A stretch of DNA of 64,000 bases from Corallococcus macrosporus. GTDB taxonomy: Bacteria > Myxococcota > Myxococcia > Myxococcales > Myxococcaceae. A model generated the notes under the pieces. That model did no database searches, was not told the origin of the DNA, and was given only the letters and a program-made list of their open reading frames with translations. The translations under genes were made by a program, and so were the position numbers. The stretch lies in the NCBI RefSeq assembly GCF_017302985.1, contig NZ_JAFIMU010000017.1, positions 434,001-498,000 on the forward strand, given 5' to 3'. This document shows, in pieces, positions 35,337 through 43,575 of this stretch (positions are counted from its first letter, which is position 1; each line of letters starts with the position of its first letter).

Positions 35337-38300
35337 ATGCAGCAGCAGCTTCGTGAAGCATCCCGCCAGCCGGGCACCCCCTGGATGCGGGCATTGTCGA
35401 TGGCGGTGACGGTGGCCATGGTCTTCCTGTCGCTCCGGCCCATGGCCGCGGCGGCGGAGACGGAGGCGCGGCAGGCCCAGGCCCACGAGGCGTGGCGGGC
35501 GCGGGTGGCCTCGGCCTCCAGCGCGGACCCCGCCCCCTCGTTCCTGGCCTCCCTCCAGAGCGCGAGCACGACGGGACAGCGCTGCTCGGTGGCGTCGCTC
35601 CAGAAGCCCGTGCTGACCGCGGAGGAGCAGCACAGCCAGCGGCTGGACGCGGTGGCGGAGCTGGCGAAGCGGGCCCGCCCTGGAGCGCTCCGCACGGGAC
35701 GCGCCCACCCGGTGGCGGCGCTGCGCGCGAAGCTCGACGAAGCCGCGAGCTCGGGCGCGGCGCTGGAGGCGTCCTTCGCGTCCGCGGAGCAGACCCTGAA
35801 GGACGCGAAGCTTCCCTCCGTCCTGCTGGAGCGGCACCGCGCGGCGGTGAAGGAGGCCCGCGCACGGCAGGCGCAGCTCCTGCGCCTGGCCCGGCAGTTG
35901 GACCGGGCGGACGACGCGGGGCTGGACGCGGAGCGCGCGCGGGCCGTGGAGGCCGTGGTGGCCTTCTTCGACCAGCATCCGCAGGGAGAGAAGCACCGGC
36001 CCACGCCGCCGGGGCCCTTGCCGTTCCGCAGCCCCGAGCCGACGAAGCGGCTGCCCGCCACGTCCTCCCAGGAACTTCCCCCGGCACTGACGCGCCTGGC
36101 GGCGAAGTCCTCCTCGCTCGCGAGGACTGGCGTCAGCGCCGCGCCGGCGGACACGCTGACGGCCACCGAGGACGTGCAGCTCACCCCGGCCATCGTGGCG
36201 CTCGCCGCCCAGCTCCATCACCACCCGGTGGAGCTCTACAACTGGGTGCGCAACCACATCGAGTGGGTGCCCACCTATGGCTCCATCCAGGGCAGCGACC
36301 TCACCCTGCTCAACCGCCGGGGCAATGCCTTTGACACCGCGAGCCTGCTGATTGCCCTCTACCGCGCCTCCGGCATCCCGGCGCGCTACGTCTACGGCTC
36401 CATCGATGTGCCCACCGCCCAGATGCTCAACTGGGTGGGCAACGTCACGCGCGTCGAGGCCGCGCAGCAGTTGCTGAGCCAGGGTGGCATCCCCGCCACC
36501 GCGCTCGTGCAGGACGGCGCCATCCGCGCCGTGCGCATGGAGCACGTCTGGGTGGAGGCGCAGGTGGACTTCGAGCCGTCGCGCGGCGCCGTCCACCACA
36601 CGCCCGACACCTGGGTGCCGGTGGATGCGTCCTTCAAGCAGTACTCCTTCCCGGCGCGGGTGGACGTGAGGGCGGCGCTCCCCCAGGACGTGCAGGCGGA
36701 GACGCAGAAGATTGTCGCCAACGTGGTGAAGGACCCCGCGACTGGCTCCGTCACGGGGCTGGACCAGGTGGCCTATGACGCCTGGCTCACGACGATGCGG
36801 GAGGACGCCAACGACCGCTTCGGCAGCCAGCCTTCGCTGGAGGACTTCACCGGCCGGCGCGTCATCCTCCCGGAGACGGCCCAGGTGCTGGCGGGGACGC
36901 TCCCCTATGCGGTCGTGGCCCGCTCCCAGAGCTTCGCGCGGCTGCCGGACGCCCTGCGGCACCAGGTCCAGTTGACGCTGTACGCGTCCGCGTTCGACCG
37001 GATGACGGGGGATGCGTCGCTCACCTGGACCGTGGACCTGCCCTCGCTCGCGGGCCGGCGGCTGGGCGTGACGTATGTGCCCGCCTCCGCCGCGGATGCG
37101 GCGGCGCTCGCGGCCTACCGCGCGGCACCGGGTGACAGCCTGCCGCTGTACCAGCTGAATGTCCGGCCGGTCATCCAGATCGACGGCGTGGACCAGGCTC
37201 AGGGGCCCGGCGGCCGCATGGGCGAGGACCAGACCTGGGAGGCCCGGTTCCTGTCACCGGGAGACCCCGGCAGCGAGCCGGTGTCGTTCGACGTGACGGC
37301 GGGCGAGGAGATGGTGTTCGGCATCGATGGCCAGGGCGTGACCCAGGAGATGATCCACGCGCGGTTCCAGAAGCAGCCGTCGGACACCGCGGCGGAGAAC
37401 CTGCACACGGTCGCGCTGTACTACTGGGCCCAGTACGACGCCCTGAACGAGGCCGTCGCCGCCGCGCGCGACGCGCGGGTGGTCCGCCTGCCCTCCATCG
37501 GTCTGTTCTCCGTGCCGCTGAGCATCCAGTACTACTTCGGCATTCCCCGCCTGGGCTCCTACAGCTCCCGGCAGATGGACGTCGCCCGGTCGCTCATCGC
37601 GGTGGTGGACCGGGCCGGCGGACCCACGGCCGAGGTCCACCGCCTGACCGGGACGTTCGCCTCCCTGCTGGAGGGCAGGACGTTCGACGCGCTCTTCCAG
37701 CGCGAGCCGGGCTCGGGCGTGTCCGCGGTGCAGCTGCTCCGCGACGCCAACACCCAGAACATTCCCATCTACCGCATCACGGCGGCCAACTACGCGCAGA
37801 TCGCTCCCCGGCTGGACATCGACGCGGACGTGGCCCAGGAGATCGCCAATGCCGTGCAGGCGGGCCAGCACGTCGTGGTGTCCGAGCGCGCGCCGGCCCA
37901 CGGCAACTGGTCCGGTCTGGGCTACATCATCGAGGACCCTGACAACGGCACGGCGGCCTATCTCATCAAGGGCGGGCTCAATGGCGGCGCGGACAATCCC
38001 TGCAACCGGGAGCGGGCCAAGGAGCCCCAGCGCGTGCCTGTCCTTGAAATCGTCCTGGTGGCCATCCTCATCATCGCCCTCATCTTGTTGCTGCTGATGC
38101 TGCCGGAGATCCTCATCGCCATCGGTGGCGCGCTGGAGCCCGCGTTCGCCAGCCTGATGGTCTTCCTGGGCCTGGGGGCCGCGCCCGCCATGGCCGCCAC
38201 CCCGCCGCCCGGCGCCGGGATGAGCCCTCCCGGGGACTGCACGTCCATCCAACACCGCGAGCTCAAGAGGGCGGTCGGCCTCGCCTGCAAATCCGTGCCA

Positions 38301-38513
38301 TTCTCCTGCGCGAGCTTCCCGAACACCGGAGCGAACTGCTTGGAGCTGGCGAATCGGCGCAACCTGGGACTCGCCTGCGCGGCGGCACGGCAGGCCATCA
38401 ACGACACCTGCTTCCGCGGGGGTGATGCGGCCCACATCGACGAGCTGAGCAAGGCCTTCGCGGCCGTCGCGACGTGCGAGTGCAAGCTCATCGCCAATGG
38501 GTGTCCCCCATGA
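35337..38513 (+). CDS. Transglutaminase-fold exported protein with C-terminal toxin-like domain
   Basis: A 1058-residue protein. ATG 35337 is chosen because GGGAG lies eight bases upstream; ATG 35289 lacks this. A signal peptide ends near MAAAA. Residues 30-230 are Ala/Glu-rich helices. Residues 280-435 are transglutaminase-like (LYNWVRNHIEWVPTYG, RGNAFDTASLLIALYRASG, MEHVWVEAQVDF, TWVPVDASF): His403 and Asp430 are in place, but the catalytic Cys position is Ala331. A long middle region follows, then two hydrophobic segments (903-955). The last 90 residues (CTSIQHRELKRAVGLACKS, ARQAINDTCFRGGDAAH, CECKLIANGC) hold about ten Cys and resemble Ntox16 of polymorphic toxins. The stop overlaps the next gene as ATGA. 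I read it as a contact- or surface-delivered toxin; the toxin call is moderate. Confidence 0.85.
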   Translation: MQQQLREASRQPGTPWMRALSMAVTVAMVFLSLRPMAAAAETEARQAQAHEAWRARVASASSADPAPSFLASLQSASTTGQRCSVASLQKPVLTAEEQHSQRLDAVAELAKRARPGALRTGRAHPVAALRAKLDEAASSGAALEASFASAEQTLKDAKLPSVLLERHRAAVKEARARQAQLLRLARQLDRADDAGLDAERARAVEAVVAFFDQHPQGEKHRPTPPGPLPFRSPEPTKRLPATSSQELPPALTRLAAKSSSLARTGVSAAPADTLTATEDVQLTPAIVALAAQLHHHPVELYNWVRNHIEWVPTYGSIQGSDLTLLNRRGNAFDTASLLIALYRASGIPARYVYGSIDVPTAQMLNWVGNVTRVEAAQQLLSQGGIPATALVQDGAIRAVRMEHVWVEAQVDFEPSRGAVHHTPDTWVPVDASFKQYSFPARVDVRAALPQDVQAETQKIVANVVKDPATGSVTGLDQVAYDAWLTTMREDANDRFGSQPSLEDFTGRRVILPETAQVLAGTLPYAVVARSQSFARLPDALRHQVQLTLYASAFDRMTGDASLTWTVDLPSLAGRRLGVTYVPASAADAAALAAYRAAPGDSLPLYQLNVRPVIQIDGVDQAQGPGGRMGEDQTWEARFLSPGDPGSEPVSFDVTAGEEMVFGIDGQGVTQEMIHARFQKQPSDTAAENLHTVALYYWAQYDALNEAVAAARDARVVRLPSIGLFSVPLSIQYYFGIPRLGSYSSRQMDVARSLIAVVDRAGGPTAEVHRLTGTFASLLEGRTFDALFQREPGSGVSAVQLLRDANTQNIPIYRITAANYAQIAPRLDIDADVAQEIANAVQAGQHVVVSERAPAHGNWSGLGYIIEDPDNGTAAYLIKGGLNGGADNPCNRERAKEPQRVPVLEIVLVAILIIALILLLLMLPEILIAIGGALEPAFASLMVFLGLGAAPAMAATPPPGAGMSPPGDCTSIQHRELKRAVGLACKSVPFSCASFPNTGANCLELANRRNLGLACAAARQAINDTCFRGGDAAHIDELSKAFAAVATCECKLIANGCPP

Positions 38514-39127
38514 GCAGTCCGTCGGACTCCGCCCGGGACCTGGCGGCCCTGGCCCGGGTGCGTCAGGCCTTCGCCGCCACTCCGCCGCCCCCGGCTTCCG
38601 TGGGGCGGCCCGGGCTCTGGTTCGATGAGCACGGCGCGCCCCACACCTACGACGACCCGGAGTCGGAAGAGGCGGCGGGCCACTTCGCGGGCCGGCCGTG
38701 GACGGACTTCGCCAACGCGGCGCTCCTCCAGTGGGAGTCGACGCAGTCGGGGCTTCTGCACCTGTCGTCCCAGGGCCGCGCCTACTACCTGCCCGCGTAC
38801 CTCATCGCGCTGCTCACCGAGGTGCTCGACGTGGACACGTTCTCCGCGCTGGAGACGGTGGTGGACGTGCTGATGCCCCCGGATCCGCGGGCCCCGCGCA
38901 GTGTGCCGGGCGGGCAGGGCGAAGCGCAGTGGAAGGCCCTGGTCCAGGCGCGCATCACCGCGTTCCAGGACTTCGTCGCCGCGCTGGACGGCCCCCAGCG
39001 CGCGGCGGTCGCGGCCTTCCTGGACGCCATGGTCCCCCGGTTCGGGAACACCCCGCCGCCCAATCCGGCACGCGTGGCGCTGGATGAGTTCTGGGCCACC
39101 TGGCTCCCGGCACTGTCTGGCGTTTGA
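38510..39127 (+). CDS. Candidate immunity protein (DUF6714-like)
   Basis: A 205-residue soluble protein starting at 38510, four bases before the upstream stop (ATGA overlap), so it is translated with the toxin-like gene. There is no signal or membrane segment, as needed to neutralise a toxin in the cytoplasm. It reads ALARVRQAFAATPPPPASVG, GRPWTDFANAALLQWES, then LHLSSQGRAYYLPAYLIALL, a pattern reminiscent of DUF6714 proteins, which are often found behind toxin domains. The Tyr-rich YYLPAYL segment is its best marker. The position and lack of other partners support immunity; no experiment or structure is implied. Confidence 0.82.
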   Translation: MSSPSDSARDLAALARVRQAFAATPPPPASVGRPGLWFDEHGAPHTYDDPESEEAAGHFAGRPWTDFANAALLQWESTQSGLLHLSSQGRAYYLPAYLIALLTEVLDVDTFSALETVVDVLMPPDPRAPRSVPGGQGEAQWKALVQARITAFQDFVAALDGPQRAAVAAFLDAMVPRFGNTPPPNPARVALDEFWATWLPALSGV

Positions 39128-39361
39128 TCAGTAGCCGGTGCCGCCGCAGTGATTGTTCATGCCGTCCTCGGTGCCGTACGGGATGCCGTCCTCGCAGACC
39201 TGGTGGCTGGGCGCGTAGATGTCCTGCCAGATCATGCCTCCGGGGGAAGAGACCAGGGTGAAGGAGGAGCCGCCGAAGTTCGACGTCCAGAAGCCCATGA
39301 CGTCGGGGCTGCCCTCCACGGCATCGAGCAACTCGGAGATGTTCTTGCGCGTGTAACGCAT
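39128..39361 (-). CDS. Small hypothetical protein, possible peptide product
   Basis: A 77-residue protein from ATG 39361 with AAGGA about nine bases upstream. No signal peptide. The N-terminal third is helical (YTRKNISELLDAVEGSPDVM), the rest is rich in Gly, Ser, Trp, Tyr and Asp, with two Cys in the C-terminal 22 residues (HQVCEDGIPYGTEDG, NNHCGGTGY). The split between a charged helical leader-like start and a Gly/Cys-rich tail is like a ribosomal peptide precursor, but no modifying enzyme is next to it. It ends one base from the stop of the immunity candidate on the opposite strand. Confidence 0.7.
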   Translation of the reverse strand: MRYTRKNISELLDAVEGSPDVMGFWTSNFGGSSFTLVSSPGGMIWQDIYAPSHQVCEDGIPYGTEDGMNNHCGGTGY

Positions 39362-39442
39362 GGCGGGGTTCCTTGAGAGGAGATGAATTCGCGGATTCAC
39401 CGTATCCGTGCTCCAGTGGAGTTTCCTCTCCCCTTTTTGTCC

Positions 39443-40774
39443 ATGACCACCGGAACCCATTCGTCTCCTTCTGAGCCGGGCATGCGGCGCGCGGTATCGC
39501 GCTGGGAAATCGTCGGGTTCTCCATCAACGACGTCATCGGCAGCGGCGTCTACCTGCTGCCCGCGGCGGCCGCCGCGAACCTGGGCTCGGCCAGCACGGG
39601 CGCGGTCGTGCTCGCGGGGCTGGCGGTGCTGCTGCTCGTGCTCTGCTTCGCGGAGGCGGCCAGCTACTTCGACAAGCCCGGCAGCGCCTATCTCTACACG
39701 CGTGAAGCCTTTGGCGAACGGGTGGGGTTCCAGGTCGGCTGGATGACGTGGCTGGCGCGCGTCTCGTCCGTGGCCTCGCTGTCCGTGGGCTTCTCCCGCG
39801 CGCTGGGCTTCCTGTGGCCCGCGGCGAACTCGGGTCTGGGCCAGGGCCTGGCCATCGCCGTGCCCCTGCTCGCGCTCACCGCCATCAACGTCGTGGGCGT
39901 GAAGGGCGGCGCTCGCACCGCGGTGTTCCTCGCCGTCACCAAGACGGTGCCCCTGCTGGTGTTCATCGCCGTGGGCCTCTTCTCCGTGTCCGTGCCGCTG
40001 GCGACGTCGGTGGCTCCCAGGGAGGGCGGCAACCTGGGGGCCGCGGTGCTGCTGCTGCTGTTCGCCTACGCCGGCTTCGAGAACACGGCGGCTCCGGCGG
40101 GTGAGTTCAAGAACCCCCGCCGCGACGTGCCCTTCGCGCTCGTCGTGCAGATTGGCGTGGTCACGCTCATCTACACGGCGGTGCAGTGGGTGGCGCTGGG
40201 CACGCTGCCCGGGGTCGCGGACGCGCAGACGCCGCTCGCGAACGCCGCCGCGCGGTTCCTTGGCGGCTGGGGTGGGCTCCTCATGACGGTGGGCGGGGTG
40301 CTGTCCATCCTGGGGACCAACAGCAACACCGTGCTCGCCGGGCCGCGCTACCTGTACGCGCTGGCACAGGATGGCTTTGGTCCCGCCGCGCTCGCCACGC
40401 TGCATCCGCGCTTCCGCACGCCGACGGCCGCCATCCTCACGCAGACGGCCATCGCGCTGCCCCTCGCGTTCTCCGGCTCGTTCGAGGTGCTCGCCACGCT
40501 CTCCGTGGTGGCCCGGCTGGCCACGTACTTCGGCACGGCCATGGCGGTGCCCGTGCTGCGCCGCAAGCTCCAGGCGCCCGCGAACGCGTTCCGCATCCCG
40601 GGCGGTCCGGTGATTCCCTTCGCCGCCGCCGCTCTGTGCGTCGTCTTCGCGCTGAGCGCGGAGCGGGAGAACCTCATCGCCGGGGCCGTCGCGCTCGCGG
40701 TGGGCTTCGTGCTCTACAGGTTCCAGCGCAAGCCGGACGGCAAGGCCGCGCTGACCTCCCGGGAGACGTCATGA
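39443..40774 (+). CDS. APC-family amino acid permease
   Basis: A 443-residue membrane protein with about twelve hydrophobic helices. ATG 39443 is taken as start; ATG 39482 is also possible, and neither has a strong ribosome site. The APC pattern is plain in helix 1 (SRWEIVGFSINDVIGSGVYLL, with the unwound G-S-G), then FAEAASYFDKPGSAYLYTREAFG, the helix-6 region YAGFENTAAPAGEFKNPRRDVP and GTNSNTVLAGPRYLYALAQDG. It imports or exchanges amino acids; the substrate is unknown. Its stop overlaps the next small gene as ATGA. Confidence 0.92.
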   Translation: MTTGTHSSPSEPGMRRAVSRWEIVGFSINDVIGSGVYLLPAAAAANLGSASTGAVVLAGLAVLLLVLCFAEAASYFDKPGSAYLYTREAFGERVGFQVGWMTWLARVSSVASLSVGFSRALGFLWPAANSGLGQGLAIAVPLLALTAINVVGVKGGARTAVFLAVTKTVPLLVFIAVGLFSVSVPLATSVAPREGGNLGAAVLLLLFAYAGFENTAAPAGEFKNPRRDVPFALVVQIGVVTLIYTAVQWVALGTLPGVADAQTPLANAAARFLGGWGGLLMTVGGVLSILGTNSNTVLAGPRYLYALAQDGFGPAALATLHPRFRTPTAAILTQTAIALPLAFSGSFEVLATLSVVARLATYFGTAMAVPVLRRKLQAPANAFRIPGGPVIPFAAAALCVVFALSAERENLIAGAVALAVGFVLYRFQRKPDGKAALTSRETS

Positions 40775-41016
40775 GTCGGAAGAGGATGCTCGCCATCGTC
40801 GGTGCGGTCCTCCTTGCCGGCGTGGCCGTGGCCGTGGTCGTGCTTCGCGGTCAGGCCCGCGCACCCGGGGACGACGACAACTTCGCCGCCGACCTGGACG
40901 CGCGCCCGAAGTGCTGGGTGAAGATGAAGCCGTCCGCGACAGGGAAGTGCTCGGGGCGGGTTTACAAGGGGCAGTGCTACATGGCCAACTGGTCTGAGTG
41001 CGCGAAGTACTACTGA
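40771..41016 (+). CDS. Small membrane-anchored or exported Cys-containing protein
   Basis: An 81-residue protein that starts within the stop of the permease gene (ATGA at 40771). Residues 6-27 are a hydrophobic helix (MLAIVGAVLLAGVAVAVVVL) acting as signal or anchor. The outer part is short, basic and has four Cys (PKCWVKMKPS, GKCSGRV, GQCYMAN, SECAKYY), enough for two disulfides. No family is recognised. Coupling with the permease suggests an accessory role or simple co-transcription. Confidence 0.75.
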   Translation: MSRKRMLAIVGAVLLAGVAVAVVVLRGQARAPGDDDNFAADLDARPKCWVKMKPSATGKCSGRVYKGQCYMANWSECAKYY

Positions 41017-41155
41017 AGGGCGCGCGACTGCGTTCGGCTGCAACGCGCGCCGCGTGTGCTGCGCACGCGACCCGCGCACGGCGCGCGGCACCGGTCTGAT
41101 GAAACACACCGGGCCGCCATGAGCAGCGGTCTGGCGCCCGCCTTGCTTCGCCAGC

Positions 41156-41201
41156 GTCACATCCCAGGTCGCGGTGCACGCGACCCCAGCGGGGATGTGA
41201 C
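41156..41201. other. Two-tier stem-loop in non-coding DNA
   Basis: An outer stem GTCACATCCC (41156-41165) pairs with GGGATGTGAC (41192-41201), and an inner stem GGTCGCG (41167-41173) pairs with CGCGACC (41179-41185) over a five-base loop. Both stems are perfect. It could be a structured RNA or a protein-binding site. Confidence 0.45.
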
Positions 41202-41443
41202 ATGGAGAATGCCTGTCTGCTGCTCGCGGTGGTGCCCATCCGCTCCCTCGCGGACGAAGAGCCGCGCGACGTGGAGACGACCTGCAACCACGGGAAGCAC
41301 GCTGACCTGCGGTCGGTGCCGCTGCCCGACCCCGCGACGTCGACCCGGTGCCGAGCCTGGGCTGGAGGCCGCGCCGGATGAGGCCCGGGCTGCCGTCTGG
41401 AATGACTTCGCGTCTCAAGACACCTCGGTTGCTGTGCCGACAG

Positions 41444-41461
41444 GCAGGCGACGACGCCTGC
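41444..41461 (+). terminator. Short hairpin followed by TTT
   Basis: GCAGGCG-acga-CGCCTGC is a perfect 7-bp stem followed by tttgac. It may end transcription from the permease unit, 428 bases after the stop of the small protein, before the RiPP cluster promoter. Confidence 0.35.
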
Positions 41462-41549
41462 TTTGACATCACGCACCGTGCAGTCATTCCGGGCCCTTCA
41501 GGCTTGAAGACGTGTGAGAAAAGAATGCGACCCTGCCTCGTTTCGGCAC

Positions 41550-41600
41550 ATTGTCTGACCACAAACTGGATTCGCTATTGTCTGAGTAAGTCCGTATAGT
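41550..41600 (+). promoter_or_regulatory. Promoter region of RiPP cluster with repeated ATTGTCTG
   Basis: The octamer ATTGTCTG occurs at 41550-41557 and 41577-41584, 27 bases apart on the same face. TATAGT at 41595-41600 is a good -10 element only nine bases before the ATG at 41610, so the transcript could begin almost at the start codon (leaderless). No ribosome site is present, in agreement. Confidence 0.45.
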
Positions 41601-41609
41601 TCCGTATTA

Positions 41610-42569
41610 ATGGTGTTCCGACGACTCGCCAGTGCACTGGGTCTCCTGCTCCTTGTCGTCGTGGCCACGATGGTTGGCTTGCGGGCCCGCACGCCCGAGG
41701 GCTCGATGGACCCACGGCCTTCCCAGCCGGAGCCCCAACTCCTGACGCCCGATCCCCTGGCCGCGACGAGCAGCTGGCTGGGCGTCGTCATCGCCGAGGA
41801 ATCCGTCGACCTGGCCGCATCCCGGGAAGGGCGCGTGGCGAACATTCGCGTCCAGGTGGGGGATGCGGTGAAACAAGGTGAAGTGGTCGCGACGCTGGAC
41901 GTCACGGCGGCCCAGCAGGAGCTGGCCGTCGCCGAGGCCGAGTTGCTGTCGAGCCGTGCCGAGCTGCGCACCTCGCAGCTCGCCCTGGACGAGGCGCGGG
42001 AGCGGCTGGTGCGGCGTGACTCCCAGGAGCAGCTGCGGACCGGGGCCGTTTCCCACGAAGAGGTGTCCACGGCCCGCTATCAGGAACAGACGGCTTCCGC
42101 GAAGCTGGAGGTCGCGCAGGCGCAGATCCTCGAGCGCGAAGCGAAGGTGGCCCAGCTTCGCCGCAACGTGACGGAGACCTCCATCCGCGCGCCCTTTCAA
42201 GGCGTGGTCGCGAGCCGGTTCGTGGCGACAGGGGCCCAGATCCAGGCGGGCCAGCCCATCCTCCACCTGTTGCGCAGTGGGGCCGTGCAGGTGCGCTTCG
42301 CCCTTCCTCCCGCGGATGCACGGCACGTCGCGGTGGGGCAACGGTTGTTGCTGGAGGCGACCGATCAACAACCGATGGTCAGGGGGCGCGTCATTCGCGT
42401 CGCGCCCGAAGTCGATGTCGCCGCGATGAAGGTCTTCGCGGTCGCGGAGCTGGAGGCCGGGCCTGACGCCGCGCCGCCAGCGGGCACGGTGGTGCATGTG
42501 CGGGTGGAGCCCGGGTCCTCACCCATCGGGCTGCCAACCGTAGCGGGGACTGCCTCGAACCATCCTTGA
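41610..42569 (+). CDS. HlyD-like periplasmic adaptor protein (first)
   Basis: A 319-residue protein anchored by an N-terminal hydrophobic segment (ALGLLLLVVVATMVGL). It has the adaptor plan: a lipoyl half (EGRVANIRVQVGDAVKQGEVVATLD), a coiled-coil hairpin (residues about 95-190, Ala/Glu/Arg-rich), the second lipoyl half (SIRAPFQGVVASRFVATGAQIQAGQPILHL) and a beta-barrel domain (VRFALPPADARHVAVGQRLLLEAT). This is like RND/HlyD membrane fusion proteins that join an inner-membrane exporter to the outer membrane. It is the first gene of the peptide cluster, followed by a second adaptor and the C39 exporter, so it probably serves release of the modified peptide. It starts without a ribosome site, behind a close -10 element. 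Confidence 0.9.
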   Translation: MVFRRLASALGLLLLVVVATMVGLRARTPEGSMDPRPSQPEPQLLTPDPLAATSSWLGVVIAEESVDLAASREGRVANIRVQVGDAVKQGEVVATLDVTAAQQELAVAEAELLSSRAELRTSQLALDEARERLVRRDSQEQLRTGAVSHEEVSTARYQEQTASAKLEVAQAQILEREAKVAQLRRNVTETSIRAPFQGVVASRFVATGAQIQAGQPILHLLRSGAVQVRFALPPADARHVAVGQRLLLEATDQQPMVRGRVIRVAPEVDVAAMKVFAVAELEAGPDAAPPAGTVVHVRVEPGSSPIGLPTVAGTASNHP

Positions 42570-42630
42570 GACACAGCATGCCCGCCGTTGTGGCACGGCC
42601 CTTCGTGCCGGCGGGATCAGGAGCCACACC

Positions 42631-43575
42631 GTGGGAGGCAATCCATCCATTTTCCGCAAGGAGGCGCTGGAGCACTACCAGCAGCATGGGCGGCAGGACG
42701 GGGATGTGCTGCGCATCGCTCCGGAATGGACCCGGGCGGCCTACGTGCTGCTGGTCGGCTTGCTGGTGGTGGCCGCGGTGCTCTGCGCGGTAGGCACCGT
42801 GTCCGAGTACGCCTCCGGGACCGCGCTCGTGCGGGTGGAGCGCCGCACGGACGTGGCTGCCCCCCTGGGGGGCGTCGTGGTGTCCGTCGCGGTCCAACCC
42901 GGCCAGCGCGTGTCCCAGGGCCAGCTGCTGGTGACGCTCATGTCCGACGACGAGCGCAACTCGCTGGCACGCATCCAGTACGAGTCAGACCTGCACCTGG
43001 TGCGATACATGCGCGACCTGTCGGATGTGTCGGCCCGTCAGTCATTGACCGCCCTGCGAGCGGAGCTGGAGCTGGCCCGCTCCAAGCTGGACGCGCGGTC
43101 GCTGCGAGCCCCGGTGACGGGCGTCGTGGGGGACCTGCGCATCCAGCCGGGGCAATACCTGACGCCGGGCGCGCAGGTGGCCTCGCTGGTGGAGGACGAC
43201 GCTCCCGTGTACCTGCTGGCCTTGCTGCCCGGCTACTACCGCCCCTTCCTGCGTCCCGGCATGCCGCTGCGGGTCGAGCTGGACGGCTTCCGCTACGACT
43301 ACCGGGAAGTGCCCATCGAGTCGGTGGGTGATCAGATCATCGGCCCGGGGGAGCTGCAGCGCTACCTGGGGCCCGACCTGGCGGACGCGGTCAAACCCGA
43401 GGGGCCGCTCGTGCTGGTGCGGGCCCGGCTGCCTTCGCGCACCTTCTCCCGGGAGGGGAGGGTGTTCGGGTACTTCGACGGCATGCCCGCCCACGCGGAG
43501 GTGGCGGTCCGCTCCGAGCCCATCTTCCTGACCCTCATCCCTGGACTCAAGGTGCTCTTCCCCCATGACGGTTGA
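42631..43575 (+). CDS. HlyD-like periplasmic adaptor protein (second)
   Basis: A 314-residue protein from GTG 42631 with AGGAG eight bases upstream. It begins with a cytoplasmic stub containing FRKEALEHYQQH, typical for adaptors of peptide exporters (NHLM/bacteriocin type), then one membrane helix (AAYVLLVGLLVVAAVLCAVG). Next come the lipoyl halves (DVAAPLGGVVVSVAVQPGQRV and SLRAPVTGVVGDLRIQPGQY) with only a short coiled coil between them, and a C-terminal beta domain (FLRPGMPLRVELDGFRYDY). It overlaps the C39 exporter gene by 11 bases, so it is the likely dedicated partner of that transporter. Confidence 0.92.
   Translation: MGGNPSIFRKEALEHYQQHGRQDGDVLRIAPEWTRAAYVLLVGLLVVAAVLCAVGTVSEYASGTALVRVERRTDVAAPLGGVVVSVAVQPGQRVSQGQLLVTLMSDDERNSLARIQYESDLHLVRYMRDLSDVSARQSLTALRAELELARSKLDARSLRAPVTGVVGDLRIQPGQYLTPGAQVASLVEDDAPVYLLALLPGYYRPFLRPGMPLRVELDGFRYDYREVPIESVGDQIIGPGELQRYLGPDLADAVKPEGPLVLVRARLPSRTFSREGRVFGYFDGMPAHAEVAVRSEPIFLTLIPGLKVLFPHDG

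Larger units (their letters stand above)
41017..41609. other. 593-base intergenic region before the RiPP cluster
   Basis: No convincing gene is seen on either strand; the open frames here are short and Arg/Pro/Ser-rich. The region holds a two-part stem-loop (41156-41201), a short terminator-like hairpin (41444-41461) and, near its end, an A+T-rich promoter patch with a repeated octamer (41550-41600). Confidence 0.7.

Noticed and set aside
41348-41599. An 83-codon open frame just before the RiPP cluster
   Set aside because: It has no ribosome site, its composition is random-like, and it overlaps the promoter patch.
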